Numbered from the stretch's first letter, positions 14,154 through 24,173 are shown. The stretch is DNA of 64,000 nt from Microbulbifer guangxiensis (GCF_021729075.1 NZ_JAJSAQ010000003.1:1-64000), one strand, 5' to 3'. Numbers and translations: made by a program. Notes: generated from the letters alone by a model not told the origin.

Positions 14154-14606
14154 ATGGGTACCGATAAACAGCCTGAACAGCCGGTCTACGAGTCCGCGGC
14201 AGCGATGAGCTTTGAGCTCCACAGCGCTGCGCACCTGCTGCGGCGCAATTTTGACCGGCTGGCCAAAGCCCATGGCCTGAGCCGTTCCCGCTGGCAGGTC
14301 CTCTGGCACCTGGCGCGGGAGCAGGGGCAGAAACAGGCGGAGCTGGCCGAGCGGATGGACGTGGCCCCTATCAGCCTGGCGCGGCAGCTGGACAAGCTGC
14401 AGGAAGAGGGGCTGGTGGAGCGGCGCCAGGACCCCGCTGACCGGCGCTGCTTCCGTATTTACCTGACCGAGGCGGCCAAGCCGGCGCTGGAAGTCCTGCG
14501 CGGACTGGCAAAGGAGACCCGCGCCAGGGCTCTGGAGGGGTTTTCGCTGGCGGAAGTGGAGCAGCTACAGGGGTTGCTGGGCAGACTGCGGGAGAACCTC
14601 GCCTGA
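14154..14606 (+). CDS. MarR-family transcriptional regulator
   Basis: 150 residues, normal for MarR. The winged helix covers about residues 45-110: LSRSRWQVLWHLA, then recognition helix APISLARQLDKLQEEGLVERR, then the wing DPADRRCFRIYLT. The flanking helices form the dimer interface. The gene lies 29 bases after its own palindromic operator and 37 bases before the efflux genes, so it most likely represses the operon and lets go when it binds a phenolic or cationic drug. Confidence 0.92.
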   Translation: MGTDKQPEQPVYESAAAMSFELHSAAHLLRRNFDRLAKAHGLSRSRWQVLWHLAREQGQKQAELAERMDVAPISLARQLDKLQEEGLVERRQDPADRRCFRIYLTEAAKPALEVLRGLAKETRARALEGFSLAEVEQLQGLLGRLRENLA

Positions 14607-14643
14607 GGCGGGGTTACCTGACTGAATCATTAGGGGTGAGCAA

Positions 14644-15717
14644 GTGGTAGAACAACTGGCAACGCTGCCGGCACGCAAGATTGGGTTCTGCGCAGGGATC
14701 GTTGTGGCCCTGGCCGTTTTGGCCTGGGCCCTGTTCGGCGGTGGCAGCAGCGTCGAGACTGACAACGCCTACGTGAAGGCAGATAAGGTGTCGCTGTCAC
14801 CGGAGGTCAGCGGCGTGGTGGCCGAGGTGGCCGTGCGTGCGAACCAGCAGGTGATGAAGGGTGACCTTCTGGTACAGCTGGACGAGACGCCGTACCAGCT
14901 GGCAGTGGCAGAAGCCGAGGCGCATCTGGCGCAGGTGCGCAATCAGCTGCTGGCACGGCGGGCAGAGTTCAGCGAATCCGCAGCCGCACTGGAGCAGGCG
15001 CGCAAGGATGCGGACTATCACCGCCGCCAGCTGAGCCGCAGCGAGAAACTGGGCCGTGTGGCGCTCTCTGAGGCAGAGCTGGACGACGCGCGCCAGCAGC
15101 TGGATCGTGCCTTGGCGCAGATCGCCATCAATACCGAAAAGCTGGCCAGCCTCCGCGCCGAGCTCGGCGGTAACCCGGAGCTGCCGCTGGAAGAGCAGGC
15201 GGATTTGAAAGTGGCCCAGGCCAAGCTGGACAAGGCCCGCTACCAGCTGTCCCGCGCGCGCATCGTGGCGCCGATGGATGGCGTCATCGCCAACGATATT
15301 CCACAACCCGGTGAGATGGCCCGCGCCGGTGTCGGCCTGATCAGCATGCTGGGCACCGATGGGCTGTGGGTAGAAGCGAATCTCAAGGAGACCGAGCTGG
15401 CCAATATCCAGGCCGGTCAACAGGCGGAAGTGGTACTGGATGCCTATCCGGGGTTCCGATGGCAGGCCCAGGTGGATAGTGTCAGCCCGGCCAGTGGCAG
15501 CGAGTTCGCGTTGATTCCGCCGCAGAACGCCAGCGGTAACTGGGTGAAGGTGGTACAGCGGGTACCGGTGCGCCTGCGACTGCTGCCGGCGAAGGAAGCG
15601 CCCACACTGCGTGCAGGCATGAGTGCCCATGTGCGCATCGATACCAGTGAAGACGCGAAGCTGGTCTCAGCCCGTGCTGCGGGCAGTGTCGATGGCGGCC
15701 GGGTGGTATTGTTCTGA
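14644..15717 (+). CDS. emrA: EmrA/HlyD-type membrane-fusion protein
   Basis: 357 residues from GTG 14644, preceded by GGGGTGA. One N-terminal membrane anchor (about 12-31), then a beta-barrel/lipoyl half (ETDNAYVKADKVSLSPEVSG), a long coiled-coil hairpin (about 85-190), the second lipoyl half (ARIVAPMDGVIANDI) and a closing beta-barrel. It bridges the EmrB pump to an outer-membrane channel, which is not encoded here. Its stop overlaps the next start by one base (TGATG), so the two are translationally coupled. Confidence 0.92.
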   Translation: MVEQLATLPARKIGFCAGIVVALAVLAWALFGGGSSVETDNAYVKADKVSLSPEVSGVVAEVAVRANQQVMKGDLLVQLDETPYQLAVAEAEAHLAQVRNQLLARRAEFSESAAALEQARKDADYHRRQLSRSEKLGRVALSEAELDDARQQLDRALAQIAINTEKLASLRAELGGNPELPLEEQADLKVAQAKLDKARYQLSRARIVAPMDGVIANDIPQPGEMARAGVGLISMLGTDGLWVEANLKETELANIQAGQQAEVVLDAYPGFRWQAQVDSVSPASGSEFALIPPQNASGNWVKVVQRVPVRLRLLPAKEAPTLRAGMSAHVRIDTSEDAKLVSARAAGSVDGGRVVLF

Positions 15718-17225
15718 TGCACGCGGCGCAGCCGGTGAGCCCCGCGCGCCGGCAGATGATTACCGCCAGTATCATGCTGGCCACGGTGATCCAGGTTCTC
15801 GACACCACCATCGCCAATGTGGCGCTGCCCCATATGCAGGGCAGCCTCGGTGCCGGCCGTGATCAGATCACCTGGGTGCTGACCTCCTATATCGTCGCCG
15901 CGGCGATTATGACCCTGCCGGTAGGCTACCTGTCCCAGCGTTTCGGCCGTCGGCGCCTGTTCCTGTGGTCCGTGGCGGGCTTTACCGTCACCTCCATGCT
16001 GTGCGGCCAGGCCGGCAGCCTCAATGAAATGATCCTGTGGCGCGTGTTGCAGGGCGTGTTCGGTGCAGCCCTGGTGCCCCTGTCCCAGGCGACCCTGCTG
16101 GATGCCTACCCCCGCGAGCGCCACGCCTCGGCCATGAGCATCTGGGGCATGGGCGTTATGCTCGGGCCCATCCTCGGTCCGACGCTCGGCGGCTGGCTGA
16201 CTGAATACTACTCCTGGCGCTGGGTGTTCTATATCAACCTGCCGCTGGGGATCTTGTCGTTTGTGGGTATTTACTTATACCTGCCGACCGATGAAACCCG
16301 GAAGACGCGCTTCGATGCCCTCGGCTTCGGCCTGATCGCGCTGGCGGTCGGCGCGCTGCAGATGCTCCTGGATCGTGGTGAGCAGGTTCACTGGTTCGAA
16401 TCCCTCGAGATCCAGCTGTATGCCATTGCCTCGGCGCTGGGGCTGTGGCTGTTCCTGGTGCACTCGTTTACCAGTCGGGAGCCGTTCCTGACGCCGGCGC
16501 TGTTCCGGGACCGCAACTATGTCTCCGGACTGGTGTTCATTTTCGTGGTGGGGATCATCCTGCTGGCCACCCTGGCACTGCTGCCTTCCTATCTGCAGCA
16601 GTGGAAGGGGTACCCGGTGGTGACTACCGGCCTGGTGCTGATGCCACGCGGCATCGGGGTAATGCTCGGTATGATGCTGGTAGGGCGCCTGTTGCGCCGG
16701 GTCGACGGCCGTGTGCTGGTGATCATCGGTATGCTGCTGGTCAGCCTGTCGCTGCAGGTCATGGCGGGCTTCAACCTGCAGGTAAGCCAGTCGACACTGA
16801 TCTGGACCGGTGCCCTGCAGGGGCTGGGGCTGGGGCTGGTTTTCGTGCCTATCTCCACCCTGGCCTATGCGACCCTGCCCGCCGCTTTGCGCGGCGAGGC
16901 GACTGCACTGTTTAGCCTGTCCCGCAACCTGGGGAGCAGTATCGGGGTTTCCATCGTCATGGCTCTGTTGACCCGCAACCTGTGGATCAACCAGCAGCAG
17001 CTGGGTGAGCGCCTGGTGCTGCCGGATCACCTGTTGCCCGGGCAGCACCTGGATGCAGAGACCCTGGCGGCGCTGCCGGGTGCGCTGGTGCAGGAGGTAT
17101 CGCGCCAGGCGGCCGAGATTGCCTATGTGAACGATTTCCAGATGCTGATGTGGGTGAGTCTGGCGGCGATTCCGCTGGTATTCCTGCTCGCGAATCCGGG
17201 GGGAGAGGAGGAAGCGGCAGCCTGA
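15717..17225 (+). CDS. emrB: EmrB/DHA2-family multidrug MFS transporter
   Basis: 502 residues with about 14 hydrophobic spans. Motif D (LDTTIANVALP) and motif A (GYLSQRFGRRRLF) are present, as is antiporter motif C (GPILGPTLGGWL). Proton-driven drug export in the inner membrane, with the preceding EmrA-like protein carrying the substrate across the periplasm. Last gene of the MarR-controlled operon. Confidence 0.93.
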   Translation: MHAAQPVSPARRQMITASIMLATVIQVLDTTIANVALPHMQGSLGAGRDQITWVLTSYIVAAAIMTLPVGYLSQRFGRRRLFLWSVAGFTVTSMLCGQAGSLNEMILWRVLQGVFGAALVPLSQATLLDAYPRERHASAMSIWGMGVMLGPILGPTLGGWLTEYYSWRWVFYINLPLGILSFVGIYLYLPTDETRKTRFDALGFGLIALAVGALQMLLDRGEQVHWFESLEIQLYAIASALGLWLFLVHSFTSREPFLTPALFRDRNYVSGLVFIFVVGIILLATLALLPSYLQQWKGYPVVTTGLVLMPRGIGVMLGMMLVGRLLRRVDGRVLVIIGMLLVSLSLQVMAGFNLQVSQSTLIWTGALQGLGLGLVFVPISTLAYATLPAALRGEATALFSLSRNLGSSIGVSIVMALLTRNLWINQQQLGERLVLPDHLLPGQHLDAETLAALPGALVQEVSRQAAEIAYVNDFQMLMWVSLAAIPLVFLLANPGGEEEAAA

Positions 17226-17274
17226 GATGGCCGCCGCCGGCAGGGCTATTCAATCGTGTGGATGGGGGCTCGCT

Positions 17275-17694
17275 TCAGTTGACCCGGTACCAGGTCTGGG
17301 TGCGGTAGAAGAAACCCAGGTAGCCGCGCACCATCAGGCGGTCCTTGCCCTCGAGCCAGAACTTGCAGTCGTACACCTTCCCCTTGTTCGGGTCCAGAAT
17401 CTGGCCGCCTTCGTATACATCACCGTTTTTCACCATGCCGGTGACCACGTCCATGCCCACGATGGGCTGGCCCTTGCGGGGCCCCGGGCACTTGTCGCAG
17501 ACAGTGTCATCGGGCTTCATCAGCAGATCCACGACCCGCCCGTAATATTTGCCGCCCTTCTGGTAGATCTCGACGATCGACTTGGGTTGCCCTGTCTCAT
17601 CGTCGATGGTGCGCCATTTGCCCAGTACATCAGCGGCACTGGCCTGTACGGCGAACAGCAGGCAGCAGGCTGCCAGCAGCAGATTTCTCATCAT
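17275..17694 (-). CDS. DUF2147 periplasmic protein
   Basis: 139 residues, signal peptide MMRNLLLAACCLLFAVQASA. VLGKWRTIDDETGQPKSIVEIY is the DUF2147 opening; the CDKCPG pair and VYDCKFWLEG, then MVRGYLGFFYRTQTWYR, complete the lipocalin-like barrel pattern. Function unknown. ATG 17691 is an equally possible start. Convergent with emrB, with 49 bases between. Confidence 0.88.
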   Translation of the reverse strand: MMRNLLLAACCLLFAVQASAADVLGKWRTIDDETGQPKSIVEIYQKGGKYYGRVVDLLMKPDDTVCDKCPGPRKGQPIVGMDVVTGMVKNGDVYEGGQILDPNKGKVYDCKFWLEGKDRLMVRGYLGFFYRTQTWYRVN

Positions 17695-17873
17695 GGTGCA
17701 TGCCCCTTTAAGGATGTGACCCGGACCTTATACCAGGTCACTGAGTAAAGAAGGAATCTTGTTTTAGTGTAGCCTCTGGCGGCGATTGCATTGTTGCCGG
17801 GGAGCGCGCCAGAGGAGGGTGGATGCCTCCCCTCCGATTCGGTCCGGGAGGCCCGCCAGCGCGGGCCGGGGCA

Positions 17874-19814
17874 TCACGGCTGTGAATTCTTCTGCGCCAG
17901 GAACTGAATGTTGGTTTCCCGCCTGAGAAGGGAGAGAAACTCATTGAAATCCTCAATTTCGTTTGCCGGCACGAACTGGGCCGGAATCTGCAGCGAGGAC
18001 CTGACCGTCAGCTTCGAATCGGCAGTTTTCTCCAGCAGTCTCTTCAGAGAGCCATACTTGTGCTCCAGCTCCAGTGTCGCTCCGGGGAAAGAGAGCTTCC
18101 AGAGGGTTCCCAGGTCAAAATGAAAACTGGAGTTCACCTTCAGGCCGGGGAAGTCATAGCCGTAGTGAACATTCTCGACCTTCATGCTACGCAGCTCACT
18201 GTTCATCCAGGCGTCCTGTTCCTGGTAGGTGAGAGCAGAGTTCTTATCCAGGAACGGGTCGAAAGTCGCCTCGGAGTGAATTTCCAGCTCACTGGTCATG
18301 GGCTCGATACCGACGAAGCGGAATTCGGGCTGTGCCCTGTCGGAGACGGTCATCGAGTACTCCTGCCGGGCCCACTGCGCGAGCTCCTCCTCCGATTTCG
18401 CGGCCAGCGCATTGCGCATCAGGCCAGCGTACTCACCTGAGTACACACGGGAGTTCTCTTCCCGCTGACCGCCCTTCGAATCGAAGGCAATGGTCGTACT
18501 GGATTCCATCCGCCAGCGGTATTTGTGTTTGGGGATGGCAATCGGGCTTGCCTCCTCGATCAGCGGCAGGGCCGCACTGCCCTGAATCCAGGGAGAGATC
18601 GTCTCCCAGTCCGTGGAAGCATCAGTGGCATCCATACAGAAGCGCTGCTCTGACGAGGTGCTGCAGACAACCATATGATCGAAATAGGCCAGGGAGGGCA
18701 TGGCCAGCTTTTCGGGGCGTTTGCGTTCCGTCGCGACCAGAACCGGGATGGGTTTCAGGTCCAGCCGTTCGAGCAGGGCAATCAGCAGAGCAGATTTATC
18801 CTTGCAGTCACCGTAGCGGTTCGCGGCGGTCAGGGCGGCCGAGTGGGGAGTGTACTGGTGACCCAGCTCTGACATGGAGTTGTAGCGAATATCCCGGGCG
18901 GTGAATTCATGGATGGCCGCGATCTTTTCGCTCAGGGTCTCCTTATCATGGGTGATTTCTTCGAAGAGCCGGTCGAGCGCATCGGAATCCGAGATGGCGG
19001 CCCGGACTTTGCGGTTGATGATTCCTGCAATGTCAGACCAGCTCCGGTCACCCTCGGTAACAATGACCGGGTCCTGCTGGTCCAACCAGTAAACGGCGGG
19101 ATCCTTTTTCAGAGCGGGGATCTTTTCGGCGGAGCAGGTAAACCCGTTGTCATGCTCGACACAGTCAACACTGGCACCACCGTTGTAAAACTGGATGTTG
19201 GTGTCGCCGGAGTGAGTGACCTGCAGCTGGTAATCCCGGGTCTCCACCAGCTTCTGGTTGAAGAAAAGGTCTGACCAGGGGATCTCCATGGTGGTTTTGT
19301 CGAGGGTGATCTCGTACTCGAGAATACTCATGCCCCCGACTTGCAGGCCCGGTATGGCGATCACGGCGTGTTTGATATCGGAGAAGGTGTTGTAGTTGTC
19401 CGGGTCGATGATCTGCAGCGAATCAGGTTGGAACGGGACCGTGGCACCGGAACTGGCCAGAGAGAGCGCGGACTTGAGTCGCAGGGTTTCATTGGCCTGG
19501 TTGAAGGACACGATCTCGTTACCCGTACTCTGTATGGAAGAGGCGTTAGGGTAGTACCAGATGGACTGTATCCTCGACGTCACTGTCTCTTTATCAATAT
19601 GGGTATGATTCCGGTAGTAGATATGGGTCAGTTCATCCGGAAGGGAACTCTGCTCCAGGATTCCCTCGGCGATGGCAATGAGTTCCGGATTGGCCTGGTT
19701 TTCCCACAGGACACCGGTGGCCAGTTGCCGCGATTCTGCTGCCAGCGCGCTGGCAGTCAGGCCAGTGCTGAGACCGAGCGCATAAAGAAGGGTGGTCAGG
19801 TTGCTTTTTACCAT
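17874..19814 (-). CDS. DUF3857 and transglutaminase-like protein
   Basis: 646 residues with a signal peptide (cleaved near ASALA). The DUF3857 beta domain covers about residues 50-230. The transglutaminase-like core follows, with the catalytic Cys in NRYGDCKDKSALL, His in AYFDHMVVC and Asp in FCMDATDAS. A C-terminal DUF3858-like beta region completes it. The triad looks intact, so a periplasmic peptidase or crosslinking role is likely, substrate unknown. The start overlaps the stop of the upstream membrane gene by 7 bp. Confidence 0.85.
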   Translation of the reverse strand: MVKSNLTTLLYALGLSTGLTASALAAESRQLATGVLWENQANPELIAIAEGILEQSSLPDELTHIYYRNHTHIDKETVTSRIQSIWYYPNASSIQSTGNEIVSFNQANETLRLKSALSLASSGATVPFQPDSLQIIDPDNYNTFSDIKHAVIAIPGLQVGGMSILEYEITLDKTTMEIPWSDLFFNQKLVETRDYQLQVTHSGDTNIQFYNGGASVDCVEHDNGFTCSAEKIPALKKDPAVYWLDQQDPVIVTEGDRSWSDIAGIINRKVRAAISDSDALDRLFEEITHDKETLSEKIAAIHEFTARDIRYNSMSELGHQYTPHSAALTAANRYGDCKDKSALLIALLERLDLKPIPVLVATERKRPEKLAMPSLAYFDHMVVCSTSSEQRFCMDATDASTDWETISPWIQGSAALPLIEEASPIAIPKHKYRWRMESSTTIAFDSKGGQREENSRVYSGEYAGLMRNALAAKSEEELAQWARQEYSMTVSDRAQPEFRFVGIEPMTSELEIHSEATFDPFLDKNSALTYQEQDAWMNSELRSMKVENVHYGYDFPGLKVNSSFHFDLGTLWKLSFPGATLELEHKYGSLKRLLEKTADSKLTVRSSLQIPAQFVPANEIEDFNEFLSLLRRETNIQFLAQKNSQP

Positions 19815-20908
19815 TGTGATCTGAACTCCTTCTCGAATGCCAGAAAGTCGTTGACACCGCGGTGAAAGCTGAGCTTTGCCGCGGAGTACTCCCCGTACAG
19901 CTCAAAATAGCCCTGGTCGGTCTCTATGGTTCTACTGAGAATCTGGTAGGGATCGCCGAAGTAATCACCGGTGCATTTGACTGTGGAGTTGACGCCCAGA
20001 TTGTTGGTCGCGAAGCTGCGGCTTTCGTCGCACTCGGCACCGGTAAGAGAAGCCTGCGCCTGGCTCACACGAAATGAGGAGATATCATCGAGGTCTGAAT
20101 CAAATCCATGGTGAAACACCAGGATGTAGGTGGCCGTATTGTGTCCCTCGAGTTCAATGATGGCGTCGCCATCGGAATGTGATCCTACCTCAACCTGCTT
20201 CCAGCCCCTCGATAAAATGTTGATGGATACCGGGTAGCCATCCTCCATCACCACGTCGCCAATTTTCAGCTCCTTGATGACCTCGCCACCGAACAGCTGC
20301 TTCTCAAAACCGATGAATATCAATATGGCAAAAGCCACAGGCATCAGGACGATGACGGTGAGCCATTCAAGAACAGTAAATGAAGACTTGCCCTTTTTGC
20401 GCGCAGCCACATCACTGAGTTGCTTGCGAATCCGGTTGACGCGCTGGTGGAGGACGGCGAACAGCACGCAGGAGAGTGCGTAGGCAAACACGAACAGAGC
20501 CGGTAAGAAGCCGAACTTGTCGTTGAGGTTGAAGTAGAACGTCAGCGCACACATACCGAGCACCCACAGGGCTGCCCAGGATTTCCATGGGTTGCTGAGT
20601 CCGAGGCGCTCTTCTGCTTTTTCCAGTCCGCTGAGCAGTGCCGGGTAGGCAAACAGCTGGGCGAGGAAAACGAATGGGACAAAGACCCACAACCACGGGG
20701 TGTAAGTCTGCCTGGTGAGGGATTTCAGTTCCCTGGTGAGGCGGAACAGGTAAAGCGAGAAATATAGGCCGAATGTGCAGAAATATAGTGGTACTTCCCA
20801 GGCTATTGATCTTTCAACCCGGGTTTCCACTTCGCTCAGTGGTGATTCAACCTTGGATTCCTCTGGCGAGGCCAGGGCTTCACCCCCGGTCCATTGGTCT
20901 GTGCTCAT
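19808..20908 (-). CDS. Membrane protein paired with the DUF3857 protein
   Basis: 366 residues. An acidic N-terminal tail (about 1-32), about five hydrophobic spans (within 35-60, 75-95, 110-128, 132-150 and 185-207), then a C-terminal soluble domain of about 150 residues with two Cys (GAECDES and VKCTGDY) likely to pair in the periplasm. I do not recognise the family. It overlaps the following gene, which suggests the two products work as a unit at the inner membrane. Confidence 0.75.
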   Translation of the reverse strand: MSTDQWTGGEALASPEESKVESPLSEVETRVERSIAWEVPLYFCTFGLYFSLYLFRLTRELKSLTRQTYTPWLWVFVPFVFLAQLFAYPALLSGLEKAEERLGLSNPWKSWAALWVLGMCALTFYFNLNDKFGFLPALFVFAYALSCVLFAVLHQRVNRIRKQLSDVAARKKGKSSFTVLEWLTVIVLMPVAFAILIFIGFEKQLFGGEVIKELKIGDVVMEDGYPVSINILSRGWKQVEVGSHSDGDAIIELEGHNTATYILVFHHGFDSDLDDISSFRVSQAQASLTGAECDESRSFATNNLGVNSTVKCTGDYFGDPYQILSRTIETDQGYFELYGEYSAAKLSFHRGVNDFLAFEKEFRSQW

Positions 20909-21164
20909 GGCTCCTTGCCCCCTGATTATTGAATTTATTGTCTGGCGCTCTCAGGCCCCCGCCGGTTCAGGTTTGACCAGCAGGTTTCAGTTATAGCACT
21001 TATTGTTTTCTCCTGGCCGGGAAATCCACGTCTCGGACTTTTTATGGCGAAGAGATGTGGTTTTTTGTGCCATTTTTTTCAGACACTTAAAGAGATGTTT
21101 GCCGGCATTAGCGCTTCGTCATCAAATGGCAAGCAGGTGGCCGGCTGGTAATGGAGTGCCGTTT

Positions 21165-22631
21165 TCACGAAGAGCAGCTGATCGGCATATGTTTGCCGGA
21201 CTCCGGCGGTGCTGCCGCCCAGGTTTCGTGATCCGGGTGCTCGTCGAAGGGGGTCTGCAGGAGCGTGAACAGGGTGCGCAACGGTCGGTAGTCGCCATTC
21301 TCTGCCTCTTCGATGACCCGCTGTGCCAGGTAATTGCGCAACATGAACTTGGGGTTGGCTGTCAGCATGGCGCGGTTGCGGCTGCGGGAATCGCCGCCGT
21401 CACGGGCCAGGCGCTGGTCATAGTGGTTCAGCCACTCTTCGAGGGCACTGTGCTGCGCGGTTGGCAGTAGCTCCTGCAGTGCCGCCGCCGGGCGCTCCCC
21501 GCGGTAATGCGCCAGGGCGCGAAAAAACAGGGTGTAATCGGCGCGACCATCGGCGAGCAGTTGCAGCAGGTCGGCACAGAGTTGCTGGTCACCGTCTTCC
21601 GGCTGCTGCAGTCCCAGTTTGGCACGCATCCGCGTGGCGTAGGCCTCGACTAATCGTGGCTGGAATTCCTCCAGGCAGTCGCGCAGTGTTTCCGTGCTGA
21701 CAAAGGCCGACAGTGCATGGGCCAGGGCGTTGAGGTTCCACAGCACTACGCCCGGTTGTTGTTCGAACGCGTAGCGGCCGGTGTGATCCGAGTGATTGCA
21801 GATGAACTCGGGCTCGTAGTCGTCGAGAAAACCGTAGGGGCCAAAGTCGAAGGTATCACCGATGATCGACATGTTGTCGGTGTTGAGCACGCCGTGGGCA
21901 AATCCCACCGCCTGCCAGGCGGCGACCAGCTCGGCGTTGCGGGCGACGGTGAAGTGCAGCAGGGCTTCGGCCTGTTCCGCCACTGCCAGCTGCTCGGCTT
22001 CCGGCAGGAAACGTGTGCAGACATGGCCGATCAGCTTCTGCAGTGCCTCCAGCTGGCGGGTGTAAAAGAAATACTCGAAGTGACCGAAGCGCACATGGCT
22101 CTCTGCCACGCGGATCAGCATGGCTCCCGATTCGATGCGTTCGCGGGTCACCGGTTCATCGCTGCCGACGATACACAGTGCGCGGGTCGTGCGGATGCCC
22201 AGCCCGTGCAGGGCCTCGCCGGCCAGGTATTCGCGGATGGTGGAGCGCAGCACCGCACGGCCGTCGCCAAAGCGGGAGTAGGGTGTCTTGCCCGCGCCTT
22301 TCAGGTGCAGTTCCCAGCTGCGTCCATCGTGATCCAGTTCGCCGAGGAGAAGCGCACGGCCATCGCCCAGTTCCGGGTTGTAGACGCCAAACTGGTGGCC
22401 GGTGTATTTCATGGCGAAGGGGCGGCTGCCCGGCAGTAATTGTGCACCGCAGCCAATCTCTGCCCAGGCGGGATTATCCGCCTCACTGACGTCGATACCG
22501 AGTTGTGCCAGCACCGCCGGATTGACATGAATCAGTCGGGGATGCTCGAAAGGCGTCGGCGAAGTGGGTGTACCGAAGGCCTCACCGAGACTGGCGTAGT
22601 GGTGGCTTAGGGAAACGTTGCTGAGCTTCAT
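21165..22631 (-). CDS. selO: Protein adenylyltransferase SelO
   Basis: 488 residues, usual length. Pseudokinase-fold blocks are all present: KYTGHQFGVYNPELGDGRA, LHLKGAGKTPYSRFGDGRAVLRS, HGVLNTDNMSIIGDTFDFGP and NWNLNAL-type LWNLNALA. SelO transfers AMP from ATP to Ser/Thr/Tyr of target proteins and is tied to redox stress. The C-terminus ends KHMPISCSS, with Cys at the position taken by selenocysteine in eukaryotic homologues. Confidence 0.95.
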   Translation of the reverse strand: MKLSNVSLSHHYASLGEAFGTPTSPTPFEHPRLIHVNPAVLAQLGIDVSEADNPAWAEIGCGAQLLPGSRPFAMKYTGHQFGVYNPELGDGRALLLGELDHDGRSWELHLKGAGKTPYSRFGDGRAVLRSTIREYLAGEALHGLGIRTTRALCIVGSDEPVTRERIESGAMLIRVAESHVRFGHFEYFFYTRQLEALQKLIGHVCTRFLPEAEQLAVAEQAEALLHFTVARNAELVAAWQAVGFAHGVLNTDNMSIIGDTFDFGPYGFLDDYEPEFICNHSDHTGRYAFEQQPGVVLWNLNALAHALSAFVSTETLRDCLEEFQPRLVEAYATRMRAKLGLQQPEDGDQQLCADLLQLLADGRADYTLFFRALAHYRGERPAAALQELLPTAQHSALEEWLNHYDQRLARDGGDSRSRNRAMLTANPKFMLRNYLAQRVIEEAENGDYRPLRTLFTLLQTPFDEHPDHETWAAAPPESGKHMPISCSS

Positions 22632-22688
22632 ATCTTTTCATTGTAGGGGGCGGGGACAGTGGCCGGCCAGCCTGCAGCCTGCCGGGTA

Positions 22689-24173
22689 TCAGGGTGTTTC
22701 GAGTTTGAGTGGCTGGGGCTGGTCTTTCCAATGCTCCACCTCCTGATAGAGCAGGTCCTCGATGGCAGGGTGCTGGTCCAGCCACGCTTGGGGAATATGC
22801 AGACCGAAACTGCTTTTCTTCGCTTCCAGCTGCCATTCATCGATATCGCGGTCGGTATGGTCCCGGTGGGCAATGCAGGCCAGGCGCAGGCAGAGCAGCA
22901 GGTTGGGGTCGGGGCGGAATCCATAATGTTCCCGGGGTGGCTTGATACGGCCGCGCTGGTTATAGATCAGGTGCGCCAGGTGCTCCTGTTCACTCCGGCT
23001 GAAGCCGGCCAGGTCGGCATTCTCGACCATATAGGCGCCGAGCTTGCGAAAGGCACTGTGCGACAGGGCGAGGCCGATCTCGTGCAGGTCGGCAGCCCAG
23101 CGCAGCCGCTGTACCATGGCACGGGGCGCCTCCCCCAGCACCCGTGAGAGCAGGATCGTGGCGGTATCGCCGACCCGGCGGGCCTGGGCGGTATCGATCT
23201 GGCCGCCCTCCACCAGCGCGGCGACGGTGTCGGCGCGGCGATCGCCACCATGCAGGCGCCCGGCCAGATCGTGGACGATGCCCTCGCGGATTGCATAGGG
23301 CGATACAGCCATTTCCTTGATGTCCAGCTCACAGAAAATCCCATGTAGCACCGCCAGGCCGGCAGCGAACACAGGGCGACGTTCCTCTTCGAGGCCCTTG
23401 AGATCGAGGTCATCCATATGTTTGGCGGAGGCAACCTGCTCTGCCAGGCGGTCGATGGCCTTTCTGTCGATCGGACCCAGCTCGCCGTCGTTCAGCACCC
23501 GGGCAACGGACTTGATCGTGCCCGATGCACCCACCACCTCGACGCCATCTGCCATATGCTGCAGGCCCTGCAGTTCCGCCCGCGCGGCGCGGCGAGCGCG
23601 CTCGAAATGGTTGGTTTTCTTGTCGCGAATGACGCCGTCCGGGAAGAACCGACGGGCGTAAGACACGCAGCCCATAAACAGGCTGTCCAGTTTGGCGGGT
23701 TTTTCTTCCCCGCGCACCAGTTCGGTGGAGCCGCCGCCGATGTCGATCACACAGCGGGCCCGGGGCGGGCCGTCACCGGCGGCGAGCACGCCACTGAAAA
23801 TCAGCCGCGCCTCCTCGATACCGCTGATGATTTCAATCGGCACCCCGAGGATCTCCTCTGCCCGTTCCAGGAAGCCGTCCGCATTGGCTGCCGCCCGCAG
23901 GGTGTTGGTGCCGACTACGCGGACATGGTCGCCGGGCAGCCCGGTCAGTACCGGGCGGAAGCGCACCAGTGCCTCCAGGGCACGCTCCGCCACCGCCGGA
24001 TCCAGGTTGCGTTGCTCATCCAACCCCGCGGCCAGGCGTACCATGGCCTTGTCGGTATGCAGGCGCACCATACGCTGGTTGCGAAATTCCGCCAGCAGCA
24101 GGTGGAAACTGTTTGAGCCGAGATCCAGTGCTGCATAGCGTTCCGTGTCTTGCACCTGTTTCCACCCTGTCAT
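22689..24173 (-). CDS. ppx: Exopolyphosphatase (Ppx/GppA family)
   Basis: 494 residues from ATG 24173; a TTG at 24197 would add eight residues before the conserved start and is less likely. ALDLGSNSFHLLLAE is the first phosphate-binding loop of the ASKHA fold, CVIDIGGGSTELVRG the second, GASGTIKSV the third, and an HD-like C-terminal region (WAADLHEIG) follows. It cuts phosphate off polyphosphate chains. Divergent from ppk1 with 104 bp between, so synthesis and breakdown genes share one control region. Confidence 0.93.
   Translation of the reverse strand: MTGWKQVQDTERYAALDLGSNSFHLLLAEFRNQRMVRLHTDKAMVRLAAGLDEQRNLDPAVAERALEALVRFRPVLTGLPGDHVRVVGTNTLRAAANADGFLERAEEILGVPIEIISGIEEARLIFSGVLAAGDGPPRARCVIDIGGGSTELVRGEEKPAKLDSLFMGCVSYARRFFPDGVIRDKKTNHFERARRAARAELQGLQHMADGVEVVGASGTIKSVARVLNDGELGPIDRKAIDRLAEQVASAKHMDDLDLKGLEEERRPVFAAGLAVLHGIFCELDIKEMAVSPYAIREGIVHDLAGRLHGGDRRADTVAALVEGGQIDTAQARRVGDTATILLSRVLGEAPRAMVQRLRWAADLHEIGLALSHSAFRKLGAYMVENADLAGFSRSEQEHLAHLIYNQRGRIKPPREHYGFRPDPNLLLCLRLACIAHRDHTDRDIDEWQLEAKKSSFGLHIPQAWLDQHPAIEDLLYQEVEHWKDQPQPLKLETP

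Noticed and set aside
15444-17048. Large minus-strand frames opposite the EmrA/EmrB genes
   Set aside because: Shadow frames of GC-rich genes, His/Gln-rich, with no domain.
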